Source: Ignavibacteria bacterium (GTDB lineage: Bacteria; Bacteroidota; Ignavibacteria; Tepidaquicellales; Tepidaquicellaceae). Taken from it: a stretch of 64,000 nucleotides of DNA. The first letter of the stretch is position 1, and the number at the start of each line of letters is the position of its first letter. Below are positions 29,437 through 39,300 of the stretch, piece by piece. The position numbers and the translations under genes were made by a program. The stretch is from positions 372,001-436,000 of the forward strand of contig JADJYU010000003.1 in assembly GCA_016719565.1 (NCBI GenBank), given 5' to 3'. The notes beneath the pieces are model-generated. The model was not told where the DNA came from, did no database searches, and saw only the letters and a list, made by a program, of their open reading frames with translations.

Positions 29437-29994
29437 TTATTTGTAATTCAAATGTTCAATCATATTTATGATAAACTCCGATCTCTCTTCTTCAGAAAGA
29501 AACGGTACTTCTGTCACATTGTAGCCAAGCTCTTTATAAATATCGTTAACTTTAAATCCGAATTTTTCAGCAGCCACAAAATCCATTTTCCTCTCATTAT
29601 CAGTAGTATAAATTTCTTCGATACCATTAAACATAAAAACGTTTTTATTATACAGATAAATTTTTGCTGCATTCATATATACATTTTTAATTATTCCAAA
29701 AAGATCTGCATAAGCAATCAAGTCCGGTATTCCCCTGTCAAAGATCACCGGACCTTCATAATCAGCGTTTGATTTAAATTGATGAAGAGATCGTGAAAGC
29801 ATAAGCTGACAAAACAGCTCAGGATCTTTTTCAGGAACACCATTCCCGACAACACTTCTCTGCTCTTCCAGAATCCGTCTTGCAGGTTCGTCAATACAAA
29901 TATAGTTTTTTTTTCGGAGATGTTTTATAATTGCAGATTTTCCGCCTCCCATTGCGCCAGATAAAATGAAATAGTTGTTTTTTATCATTTTCAT
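29437..29994 (-). CDS. P-loop NTPase (AAA_28-like)
   Basis: A 185-aa NTP-binding protein with Walker A SGAMGGGKSAII at the N-terminus, the substrate-adjacent IDEPARRILEEQ, and FDRGIPDLIAYAD (acidic Walker B or LID region). This pattern is shared by AAA_28-type and NadR/nucleoside-kinase-like ATPases. The role is unknown. Its ATG overlaps the receiver-cyclase stop (ATGA), so it is translationally coupled to the signalling operon, of which it is the last gene. Confidence 0.8.
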   Translation of the reverse strand: MKMIKNNYFILSGAMGGGKSAIIKHLRKKNYICIDEPARRILEEQRSVVGNGVPEKDPELFCQLMLSRSLHQFKSNADYEGPVIFDRGIPDLIAYADLFGIIKNVYMNAAKIYLYNKNVFMFNGIEEIYTTDNERKMDFVAAEKFGFKVNDIYKELGYNVTEVPFLSEEERSEFIINMIEHLNYK

Positions 29995-31031
29995 TCCATC
30001 ACTTCAAAGATACTGACAGGATTAGATTTGTTTTTAAGATTCACTTCTCCGCGTTTAAGGCAGTTAAATGATTCCTTAATTTTTTTATAAACACTTTCGC
30101 TGATCAGTATCTGGTCCGGTTCTGCTGCAGACTGCAGACGCTGAGCTGTATTTACCGTATCTCCTATCACCGTATAATCAAGTCTGCGGAGATTTGCCGA
30201 ACCAATATTACCTGATATCATTTCACCGCTGTTGATACCGATAGCAACTTTTGGTTTAAAAGAAATTTTATCCGGCAAATTCGGGATACTGTTAATTTTT
30301 GATCTTATGGAGATACATGAATCAATTGCTCTGTCTATATGAAAGTCACCTTTGAATACAGCCATGATCGCATCTCCGATAAATTTATCTATATAACCGC
30401 CCTGATCAATAATTTCTTTCACGATGATATCAAAATAACTGTTAAGCATGTTTACAACTTTATCCGGGGATTCAGATTCACTGATTGATGTAAATCCGCA
30501 GATATCAATGAAGGCAACCGATGCTTCAATATTTTCATTGACCATTAAAGACGATTCAAACTCGTGTCCGCTCATAAAATTTATCACTGTTTCATCAACA
30601 TAAAGTTTGAGAATATTATTTTCTTTAATTGCATTCAAAGTATCTCTGATCTGCAAAACATATTTTAGCGTTTTTTCAATAGTTAATGCAAGGTCTTCAA
30701 AATTGATCGGCTTGGTAATAAAATCGAATGCACCGCGGTTCATAGCTGTGCGTATGTTATCCATATCACCGTATGCAGAAACTATTACCGATTTTATTAA
30801 CGGACTTGATTCATTCATCTTACTCAGCAATGTCAGTCCGTCCATTTCCGGCATATTGATATCACTTAACAGAATATCAATATCACTGTGTTGTGATATT
30901 TTATCAAGAGCGTCATTTCCGTTCACAGCAAATACAAATTCATATTCCTTCTCTCTTATTTTCTGACGGAATTTCTGCTTGATGAGGATTTCCAGATCCG
31001 GCTCGTCATCAGCCACTAATATTTTTGCCAT
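29991..31031 (-). CDS. Response regulator with class III adenylate cyclase output
   Basis: A 346-aa protein. The receiver (1-125) has phospho-acceptor Asp57 (LLSDINMP) and Lys108 in ITKP. After a linker, the class III cyclase domain (170-340) has FIDICGF (Asp176), DKFIGD (Lys216, Asp220), YTVIGDTVN (Thr287, Asn294) and AQR (Arg298). Lys plus Thr at the two substrate-selecting positions fits an ATP-using (cAMP) enzyme of the type in cyanobacterial CyaC. It sits between the stand-alone receiver and the P-loop NTPase, overlapping both, so it is a likely output of the kinases upstream. Confidence 0.9.
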   Translation of the reverse strand: MAKILVADDEPDLEILIKQKFRQKIREKEYEFVFAVNGNDALDKISQHSDIDILLSDINMPEMDGLTLLSKMNESSPLIKSVIVSAYGDMDNIRTAMNRGAFDFITKPINFEDLALTIEKTLKYVLQIRDTLNAIKENNILKLYVDETVINFMSGHEFESSLMVNENIEASVAFIDICGFTSISESESPDKVVNMLNSYFDIIVKEIIDQGGYIDKFIGDAIMAVFKGDFHIDRAIDSCISIRSKINSIPNLPDKISFKPKVAIGINSGEMISGNIGSANLRRLDYTVIGDTVNTAQRLQSAAEPDQILISESVYKKIKESFNCLKRGEVNLKNKSNPVSIFEVME

Positions 31032-31411
31032 TAGTTTTTTATTTTTAGTTTTTCTTTTAATAATGTGAAATCAACAGGCTTGGTTAAAAAATCATCTGCC
31101 CCAAGCTCCTGCGCTATTCTGTAATTTTCACCATCACCGTAAGCAGTGATCATCATAACAACCGGAGGCGGCTTATGATATTTTTGTTTGATATGCTCAA
31201 GCAATTCAAGTCCGCTCATCCCGGGCATATTTATATCAGACAGGATCAATATCGCTTCCTGTTTTTCTTTATTAATATTCAGATATTCAAGTGCATCCTC
31301 TCCGGAAAATTTAAAAACAAATTCAACTATCTTATCTTTTATTTCTTTTCTGAAACGCTGTTCAAACAAAGTTTGAATATCTCTCTCGTCGTCAACGACT
31401 AATATTTTCAT
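31031..31411 (-). CDS. Single-domain response regulator
   Basis: A 126-aa stand-alone receiver. It has VVDDERD at the N-terminus, phospho-acceptor Asp59 in LILSDINMP, MITAYGDG and the KPVDF lysine. The missing output domain implies a relay or partner role. The stop and the next start share one base (TAATG), coupling it to the receiver-cyclase. It starts 14 bases after the HK with TPR repeats, so one transcript is likely. Confidence 0.92.
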   Translation of the reverse strand: MKILVVDDERDIQTLFEQRFRKEIKDKIVEFVFKFSGEDALEYLNINKEKQEAILILSDINMPGMSGLELLEHIKQKYHKPPPVVMMITAYGDGENYRIAQELGADDFLTKPVDFTLLKEKLKIKN

Positions 31412-31425
31412 TATATAAAATAAAT

Positions 31426-33402
31426 TTAGTTTGGTAAACTTATGACAAACTCCGCCCCTTCTCCTTCCTTAGACTCCACCCTCAGCTCTCCACCGTGAGC
31501 TTTTATAATATCATAACTCATACTCAGACCAAGACCTGTTCCCTCTCCCGTCGGCTTTGTAGTAAAGAACGGCTGAAAGATTTTGTCAACAACCTTCTGA
31601 GTAATTCCGTTGCCGTTGTCCGATACTCTTATCTCAATTTTTTCACCTGCATTTTTTGTACTGACTGAAACTGTCGGTTCATATCCTTGCTTATTCTGCT
31701 TCTTCTTTTCATTTACCGCATAAAATGCATTTGTAATAAGATTAAGTATTACTCTTCCTGTATCCTGCGGTACAACATTAACATTTCCTATGTTTTCATC
31801 AAAGTCAGTTTTCATTGTTGCATTAAAAGATTTATCCTTTGCTCTTAAACCGTGATATGCCAGACGTAAATATTCATCAGCCAGTGCATTGATATCAGTC
31901 GGCTCTTTCACTCCGCTGCTTGTGCGGCTGTGCTGAAGCATTCCTTTTACAATCGCATCTGCTCTTTTGCCGTGATGATTTATTTTCTGTTCGTTTGCTT
32001 TAATATCATCGGTTAATGCTTTCATCTCTGCAGTATTTCCTTTTTCAATTTCATCCTCCAGTTCTGAGAGCAGTTCAGTGTTTAGTTCAGAAAAATTATT
32101 TACAAAATTAAGCGGGTTCTGAATTTCATGAGCAATTCCCGCTGTAAGCTCACCGAGGGAAGCCATTTTTTCTGATTGGATAAGCTGTGCCTGTGTTGAT
32201 TTCAAATCCTCATATGCTTTCTCAATTTTTACATTTGCAGATTTTCTCTGACGATTATTTCTGTAAAGCATAGAAATGATTAATGACAAAACTGCAAGAC
32301 CTCCAATCAAACTATATATTTGTAACTTTGACTTATACTCCTGCAATGCTTCCTTTTTGGTTTGATCTTCCTGCTGTTTTTTAAGTGTCTCGGTAAAACC
32401 AAGATTTTGAATTCTGTAGATCTTCTCGGAACTGAAAAGACTGTCTTTTACCTGAATCGTTTGTTTAAGAAATTTATATGCACTGTCGGGCTGACCTTTT
32501 GCATAATATATCTGGGCGAGCAATTCAGAAGCAGCCATCATTCTTGCTGCATCTTTTTCTTTCTCCATAAAATTGTAAGCATTTATTCCGTAATAATGAG
32601 CTGAGTCTGTCTTTTTCTCTTCAAGATAAGCTTTGCCCAGCCCTAAAAGACTTTCACCGTAAAGATCATAACGGTTGATTTGTAATGCAGATTGCCTGCT
32701 GATGTGATAATAATAAACTGCGGAATCTGCATTTTTCATATTCAGATACACTTCACCCAGTCCTCCGCTGCCAAGTGCTATCCAGACCGGGACCTTATTT
32801 TTCAAACCAAGATTATAAACCAGAGTCCTGTAGTATTTTGAAGAATCAAGTTTGTTCATTTTAGGATTGCTGTAAAATAATCCAAGCCGGACATTCAGTA
32901 TCAATTTATAATTTATTAATTTTATACTGTCTTTTGTTATGCCGGAATTTATTAAACTTCTCAGCTTATTAATGTATTCCAACTCTTTTTGTTTATCCTC
33001 AATGATTGCATAAATACCGGAAATATCCCTGACGTCAAGAAATATATTATTAGTGTCGCCTGCTTCCTCTTCAGCTTTAAGGTTTTTCAGATATATATCC
33101 AGAGCTGCTGCATAATCTGATTTAACATCCTTAAGATAAATTGCATAGTACCTTCTTGACTTGATTTCACCAATTTTATAACCCGTCTTTTCTGACAACC
33201 GAAGTGCTTCCTGTAAAAATATTAATGCGGAATCATTTTTAATATTTGAATATAACCTTCCGATCTGAATCAATTTACCGATAACAGCCGTATCAATTTT
33301 TTCCTCCTGCAGAATTAATTTCAGGCTGTCAATTTTCTCGTATTGCGCTGCCACATTCAGTGATGATAAAATGAAATATAAAATACAGGCAATTGTTTTC
33401 AT
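31426..33402 (-). CDS. TPR-sensor histidine kinase, membrane-bound
   Basis: A 658-aa kinase. A signal sequence (residues 1-19, ILYFILSSLNVAAQ) is followed by a periplasmic region with TPR-like helical repeats (about 60-340), one membrane helix (363-380, IYSLIGGLAVLSLIISML), a coiled linker and the kinase core. The H-box AGIAHEIQNPL has His425. The N-box RVILNLITNAFYAV, G1 DNGNGI, F-box FQPFFTTKP and G2 GTGLGLSMS are intact. The DNA of the core (31501-32193) is nearly identical to that of the next upstream kinase. It lies 9 bases from that kinase and 14 bases from the receiver. Confidence 0.9.
   Translation of the reverse strand: MKTIACILYFILSSLNVAAQYEKIDSLKLILQEEKIDTAVIGKLIQIGRLYSNIKNDSALIFLQEALRLSEKTGYKIGEIKSRRYYAIYLKDVKSDYAAALDIYLKNLKAEEEAGDTNNIFLDVRDISGIYAIIEDKQKELEYINKLRSLINSGITKDSIKLINYKLILNVRLGLFYSNPKMNKLDSSKYYRTLVYNLGLKNKVPVWIALGSGGLGEVYLNMKNADSAVYYYHISRQSALQINRYDLYGESLLGLGKAYLEEKKTDSAHYYGINAYNFMEKEKDAARMMAASELLAQIYYAKGQPDSAYKFLKQTIQVKDSLFSSEKIYRIQNLGFTETLKKQQEDQTKKEALQEYKSKLQIYSLIGGLAVLSLIISMLYRNNRQRKSANVKIEKAYEDLKSTQAQLIQSEKMASLGELTAGIAHEIQNPLNFVNNFSELNTELLSELEDEIEKGNTAEMKALTDDIKANEQKINHHGKRADAIVKGMLQHSRTSSGVKEPTDINALADEYLRLAYHGLRAKDKSFNATMKTDFDENIGNVNVVPQDTGRVILNLITNAFYAVNEKKKQNKQGYEPTVSVSTKNAGEKIEIRVSDNGNGITQKVVDKIFQPFFTTKPTGEGTGLGLSMSYDIIKAHGGELRVESKEGEGAEFVISLPN
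31501..32193 (-). repeat. Copy 1 of near-identical kinase-core duplication (693 bp)
   Basis: Matches 33499-34191 with constant offset (1998) and no indels. I found two mismatches by eye, both silent. It covers H-box to G2-box codons. The flanking kinase DNA is clearly diverged, so the boundary is sharp. Confidence 0.9.
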
Positions 33403-33411
33403 GTGAATAAA

Positions 33412-34734
33412 TTAATTTTTAACAGATACTGGCAGCAGAATTAAAAATTCCGCTCCCTCACCCTCTTTCGTCTCGACTTTAATCTCTCCGCCATGCGATT
33501 TTATAATATCATAACTCATACTCAGACCAAGACCTGTTCCCTCTCCCGTCGGCTTTGTAGTAAAGAACGGCTGAAAGATTTTGTCAACAACCTTCTGAGT
33601 AATTCCGTTGCCGTTGTCCGATACTCTTATCTCAATTTTTTCACCTGCATTTTTTGTACTGACTGAAACTGTCGGTTCATATCCTTGCTTATTCTGCTTC
33701 TTCTTTTCATTTACCGCATAAAATGCATTTGTAATAAGATTAAGTATTACTCTTCCTGTATCCTGCGGTACAACATTAACATTTCCTATGTTTTCATCAA
33801 AGTCAGTTTTCATTGTTGCATTAAAAGATTTATCCTTTGCTCTCAAACCGTGATATGCCAGACGTAAATATTCATCAGCCAGTGCATTGATATCAGTCGG
33901 CTCTTTCACTCCGCTGCTTGTGCGGCTGTGCTGAAGCATTCCTTTTACAATCGCATCTGCTCTTTTGCCGTGATGATTTATTTTCTGTTCGTTTGCTTTA
34001 ATATCATCGGTTAATGCTTTCATCTCTGCAGTATTTCCTTTTTCAATTTCATCCTCCAGTTCTGAGAGCAGTTCAGTGTTTAGTTCAGAAAAATTATTGA
34101 CAAAATTAAGCGGGTTCTGAATTTCATGAGCAATTCCCGCTGTAAGCTCACCGAGGGAAGCCATTTTTTCTGATTGGATAAGCTGTGCCTGAGTGGCTTT
34201 CAGTTCATTCATTGTAGCTTCCAGCTCCCGGTTCTTATTCTCCAGGTCAATTGTCCGTCTTTTTATTGCATCACGAAGTTCAATATTTTCATTTGCTACT
34301 TTTTCAAATCCAATTGTTTCTCCTTCGCCTGCTTTGGAATCTGGTGCTGAGAAATGCTGGTAAATAAACTTCAGACCGGCTTCACTCTTTTTAATTACTG
34401 ATGTAAATCTGAATTTGGAATAGTATGACCATTCAGCATCATAAAGAAAATATGCATCAGCCAGATCAGTAATAAATATCAGTTCATTTATAATCTCCAA
34501 ATTCACAGTCCTGTTTCTTAATTGGGCTTTTCCCGCTAACTGATAGGCAGTTGCCTCAAAAAATTTTGTAGTGTCTAATCTGTCTAAATAATTTTCCGCA
34601 TCTGTTGATCCGACAAACCGGTAATTTTCATCAAGAAATGAATCATAAGTTTTCACATCGCCGTTCAAATAACTATGCCACCAGGTATCATAAACCTGCA
34701 TCACTTCTGATTTCAGCTCTTTGGATAATTTCAT
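33412..34734 (-). CDS. Soluble histidine kinase with N-terminal SnoaL/NTF2-like domain
   Basis: A 440-aa kinase with no membrane helix. Residues 1-135 look like a SnoaL/NTF2-like alpha+beta barrel (VYDTWWHSYLNGDVKTYDSF, then the strand pattern around RFTSVIKKSEAG), an uncommon kinase sensor. A short coiled coil (150-190) leads to the core with H-box His203, N-box, G1, F and G2 boxes intact. Over 693 bp the core DNA differs at only two positions by eye from the next kinase, both silent. It is the third kinase of the operon, 4 bases after the preceding one. Confidence 0.87.
   Translation of the reverse strand: MKLSKELKSEVMQVYDTWWHSYLNGDVKTYDSFLDENYRFVGSTDAENYLDRLDTTKFFEATAYQLAGKAQLRNRTVNLEIINELIFITDLADAYFLYDAEWSYYSKFRFTSVIKKSEAGLKFIYQHFSAPDSKAGEGETIGFEKVANENIELRDAIKRRTIDLENKNRELEATMNELKATQAQLIQSEKMASLGELTAGIAHEIQNPLNFVNNFSELNTELLSELEDEIEKGNTAEMKALTDDIKANEQKINHHGKRADAIVKGMLQHSRTSSGVKEPTDINALADEYLRLAYHGLRAKDKSFNATMKTDFDENIGNVNVVPQDTGRVILNLITNAFYAVNEKKKQNKQGYEPTVSVSTKNAGEKIEIRVSDNGNGITQKVVDKIFQPFFTTKPTGEGTGLGLSMSYDIIKSHGGEIKVETKEGEGAEFLILLPVSVKN
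33499..34191 (-). repeat. Copy 2 of near-identical kinase-core duplication (693 bp)
   Basis: Partner of 31501-32193. The flanks of this copy differ from copy 1, while a third kinase core at 34760-35510 is clearly more diverged. This is a sign of recent conversion or duplication limited to the core. Confidence 0.9.
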
Positions 34735-34738
34735 AACA

Positions 34739-36394
34739 TCAATTAAATGCTAAAATTATTATAAACTCCGATCCTTCACCTTCCTTCGTTTCCACTTTCA
34801 GCTCCCCGCCGTGAGCTTTCACAATATCATAACTCAAACTCAACCCAAGCCCTGTTCCCTGTCCCGTCGGCTTTGTAGTAAAAAACGGCTGAAATATTTT
34901 ATCTAAAACTTTTTGCGGAATTCCGTTACCGTTATCTTTTACTCTCACTTCAATATTATAGCCGTTCTTTTTAGTGCTTACCGAAACCTTCGGTTCATAA
35001 TTTATAATCCCTGATTTCATTTTTTCATCCACAACATAAAACGCATTTGTAATTAAATTCAGAATAACTCTTCCGATCTCCTGCGGTACAATATTTATTT
35101 CACCGATACTCTTATCAAAATCCGTTTCCATTTTTGCATTAAATGATTTGTCCTTTGCGCGGAGTCCGTGATAAGCAAGACGTAAATACTCATCAGCTAA
35201 AGCATTTATGTTTACAGGCTCTTTCACACCACTGCTGCTGCGGCTATGCTGAAGCATTCCTTTGACAATGGCTTCTGCTCTCTTTCCATGATGCTTTATC
35301 TTCTCCTCATTATCCTTAATGTCTTTAGCAATTAAGGCAGCTTCATCAAAATTTCCTTTCCCGATCTCCTGATTTAATTCATCTATGAGTTCAACATTTA
35401 CTTCTGAAAAGTTATTCACAAAGTTCAGCGGATTCTGAATTTCATGGGCAATGCCTGCTGTAAGTTCACCCAGTGATGCCATTTTTTCGGATTGAATAAG
35501 CTGAGCCTGTGTTGACCTGAGTTCCGTCAGCGCTTCTTCAGCGCGATTTTTTTCGGTCTGAAGTTTGATAAGATCTAGCTCTGCCTGCACTGCATGTTTC
35601 TCCGCAATCTGCAGATCATTGAACCGTGTAAAAGTAAGATTGAAAACAGCGGCAAACCGTTCGAGTAAAATCGCTGTCTCCTCCGGCTGCGGGTCAGGTG
35701 AAGCAATTCCTATAAATCCTTTGGAAAAGTAAGCAATGTTCTGAACTCTTCTGTTTTGTGATAGTCCTCCTTTAAAAGGAACTTGCAGCACATCATGCAA
35801 ATAATGCAGATAAGCTTCCAGTTCTTTTCCCTGCATATCAATGATCACAGATTTTTCCTTAAATACCCAGCCGTCATACATTTTTTTAACTGAAGCATTT
35901 GCGTTTATGTTAAGTGTAAACTCTTTGCTTACCTTTGAGCCGTCTTCATCTGTTGCCCAGGCTTCGATGTCCCCGCTGTCATCATTGATTATCCCTATAT
36001 ATAAACGGTTAGGCTCAATACCGAGATTGATCAGCTGTTTAAAAACAACAGCAGCAGTTTCAGCAAGCTCATCACTTTTTTGCATAGCTAATGTCCGGCT
36101 ACGAACTCTTTCAAGCGAAGCTTCAATCTGCGCTTCACGCGCCTGCGCATCGGCCTGTTCAATGTCGGTGAATCTTCTGTAAGCAAGTTCAAATACATTG
36201 CGGAAGCGTTTGAAAATGTTTATCTGATCTTCGTTCAGAGGAATATAAGTAGAAATTCCTAATGCCCCCGGACCGATTGAAAAAAAATAATACTGAAGTG
36301 AAGTTGCCTTTTCTAATTTAGGATCACGTTTCTGATTTGTACTGTTTCTGTAGTCCCTCCATTCCTCTAACTCCTTTCCTTCAAAAGTTGTCAT
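34739..36394 (-). CDS. C-terminal part of the giant GAF-module histidine kinase (kinase domain)
   Basis: A 551-aa frame holding the rest of module 10, one further coiled-coil/GAF-like module (linker at about residue 80-110, AREAQIEASLERVRSRT) and the kinase core (H-box GIAHEIQNPL with His317; N-box RVILNLITNAFYVV; G1 DNGNGI; G2 GTGLGLSLS). It joins upstream to the 1844-aa frame. Its ATG overlaps that stop (ATGA), but alignment with the first module shows the N-terminus TTFEGKELEEW continues the same protein after one base in an A7 run (T7 on the coding strand, 36395-36401). Translational restart through the ATGA remains possible, giving a separate kinase. Confidence 0.8.
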   Translation of the reverse strand: MTTFEGKELEEWRDYRNSTNQKRDPKLEKATSLQYYFFSIGPGALGISTYIPLNEDQINIFKRFRNVFELAYRRFTDIEQADAQAREAQIEASLERVRSRTLAMQKSDELAETAAVVFKQLINLGIEPNRLYIGIINDDSGDIEAWATDEDGSKVSKEFTLNINANASVKKMYDGWVFKEKSVIIDMQGKELEAYLHYLHDVLQVPFKGGLSQNRRVQNIAYFSKGFIGIASPDPQPEETAILLERFAAVFNLTFTRFNDLQIAEKHAVQAELDLIKLQTEKNRAEEALTELRSTQAQLIQSEKMASLGELTAGIAHEIQNPLNFVNNFSEVNVELIDELNQEIGKGNFDEAALIAKDIKDNEEKIKHHGKRAEAIVKGMLQHSRSSSGVKEPVNINALADEYLRLAYHGLRAKDKSFNAKMETDFDKSIGEINIVPQEIGRVILNLITNAFYVVDEKMKSGIINYEPKVSVSTKKNGYNIEVRVKDNGNGIPQKVLDKIFQPFFTTKPTGQGTGLGLSLSYDIVKAHGGELKVETKEGEGSEFIIILAFN

Positions 36395-39300
36395 AAAAAA
36401 AGCATCGCTGATTTTTTAATCTCATTTACAAATTCCGTCACCTTCGGATGAAGATTATAATTAATTTCACTAATAGTGCTTTCATTGTAGTCAGGGAAAT
36501 ATTCATAATTTTGATATGACTCTTTTCCCTCGTTAAGAATTGCAGTCTGCGTATTTCTTATCTCATTTACATTTAAAAGAATCAGCTGCTCTGAAATGAC
36601 TTTGCAGACATCAAGCATATCTTCGGGCTTTCTCATGATCAAAGCTTCTGCTCTTACTCTTTCAAGCGCAGCTTCAAGCTTTGCTTCCTTTGCCTGCGCC
36701 TCAGCCTGTGTCAGGTCATTGAACCGCGTGTAAGTAAAATTAATAACATCTGCAAAACGCTTCATCACAATTTTTGCCTCTTCGGGAAATTCTGTTTCAC
36801 GGAACGCAAATAAACCACCTGCCTGAAATACAGAAACATGATAAAACTGCTTTTGCTTTTCATCACCTTGTAATATTAAATGGGAATCCGGAATTTCCAG
36901 ACTACTTCCCACCATCACTTCATAATAATTTAATAGGTCATCATCCTGAAGCAAATAAGAAAAATCTTCCTGCCTAAGCCATGCATCAAACGCTCCTTTA
37001 AGAAGCGGGTGAGAGTCCATTGATTCATCCCCGGATAACTCAATTATTTTTTGCCCGTCAGTTATAGCTGAAGCCCAAACATCCACACTCTTTTTCTCTT
37101 TATTGATGATTCCAATTCCGCATCTCATTGCCCCCAGTTCCAGTTTTTCCAGTTCTTCAAAAATAGCTGATACCGCCATGCTCAGATCATCACTCGTCTG
37201 CATAGCCATGGCTTTTGACCTGACTCTTTCAAGAGAAGCTTCGATCTGTGATTCGCGGGACTGCGCTTCGGCGTTTTTCAGATCAAGATATCTTCTGATA
37301 GTAAGATCAAGTATGTTCTTAAACCGTTCGAGTATATTGATCTCACTTTTTGAGTATGGTTCACTGCTCCAGGTAAAAAGGAATCCTTCTGAAAAAGGAA
37401 GAAAAGTCCCGAACTGTTTTTTATCCGTCGGAAAATTTTTATAAGGAATTGAAAGTCCCTTGGCAAGAATTTTATAATATGATTTTAATAAATCATCTTC
37501 TAAAACCGGAAAATAATTTTCCTTCTTCCGCCAGATCTCATATTGTTTTTCATAAACAGGATGACCTGTAAATTCAAATTCACCTGTAAATGAAATTGTG
37601 TTTTTATTATCAAATGATGTGGCGGGATAAAGTTTAGCTTTGCGTGAATCTTTAGTAAGCAATACAAAACCGCTGCGGATCGGCTTAATACCGAGATTAT
37701 TTAATTCTGTAAACACCTGGCCTGCAGCTTCTGTAAGATCATCACTGTTATGCATTGCCATTGCCTTGCCTCTGACTCTTTCGAGAGCTGCTTCTATTTG
37801 TGATTCCCTTGCCTGCGCTTCTGCTTTCTGCAGATCGAGAAATCGGGTATAGGTTTGTTCGAAAACTTTGGCGAATCGTGGGAAAATATGAGCTTCTTTA
37901 AAAGGCTGCAGCGCTGAAATAAGAATGTATCCGAATTTAAATGATGCTCCATAATCAATTTCCCACTTGGGTACTTCCGGCAAGGAAAGTCCCTGAGCTG
38001 CTATACTATCCAGAATATTTTTAAGAGACGGAAGTGCAAACAGCAGCTCAAAATGATGTGCAATTTTATCTTCCGGAATTTCGATTGAAAACAACTCAAC
38101 TCCGGCTTTCCATTTATCATACCTGTACTGATGTATAAAATCTAAATTTTTAGGAACAAAAAAAGGAGGCATCATACCTATATCAGGAGCACTAAGCCAT
38201 TGATCGACTTCATTCTTATTTTCATCACATAATACAATGCCGCAGGAGAATAGATCACCACCCAGCATCCTTATCTGATCAAACATTGCAGCTGCTACTT
38301 TTGACAGATCTTCACTCGTCTGCATTCCCATTGTTTGTGAACGTATTTTTTCCAATGCCGTTTCTATCTGCGCTTCTCTTGCCTGCGCTTCTGCTTTTTG
38401 CAGATCAAGGAATCGGGTATAAGTTTGCTGGAATACTTTTCCAAATCGCATCAGAGTTTTATTCTCTTCATCTGAATATGGGATACCCGAAAAATTCTCA
38501 ATGTAGAGGGAAACATTATCAAGCAGTACTGTTGAAATAGCAAGACCCGGGCAGTTAAAATAAAATTTCTTTGCTTCCTCATCCAATCCCGGGATACTTT
38601 TAAAAAGCTTTTTATAAAAAATGTTTTTCTCTTTAAAATTCAGATTTGTAACAAAGAAATCCTTTCCTTTTTCTTTTGCTTCATTAAAACTGTTATAGTA
38701 AATAGAATCAAAATATGGGATTGTTACATGTGCGATATCACCAATCTTGTCAGCAACCCAAATATCGTAATCATCTCTTTTTTTATAATCCACTACAAAT
38801 CCGGTATGCTCAATAAAGATCTCTAAGTGAACGAATTGCTCATAGACAACTTTTATAACATCTTTTAGCTCTTCGCTTTTTTGCATGCCCATTGTCCTGC
38901 TTCTCACTCTTTCCAGTGCGGTTTCAATCTTCGCTTCCCTCGCCTGCGCTTCAGCTTTCTGCAGATCTAGGAAACGAATATAGGTTTGCTCAAACACTTT
39001 TGAAAAACGCTTGAGTATATCAATCTCCTGTTCAGTCAACGTATTGCCTGAATAATCATTGATAAATATGGCGGTGTTTTTTTGAAAAGCAATTGAAGTG
39101 GCATAGGTATTCGCAGCCATACAATAGTCTTTTATTGGCTGCGGTGTATGTTTAAAATCACTGTGTTTAAAAATATGTTTCAGGAAAGATTTGTTTTCTT
39201 CAGCAGTATATCTTGTAGCAATGAAATCCGCTCCCTCATTCTTTGCTTTCCATAAGTTAGAAAGTACGGGATGTTCAAAATAAGGAAGATAAAATTTGAT

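Noticed and set aside
36391..36394. ATGA overlap as proof of two separate proteins
   Set aside because: The overlap can allow restart, but module alignment shows a continuous protein broken at a T7 run, so the overlap may be accidental.
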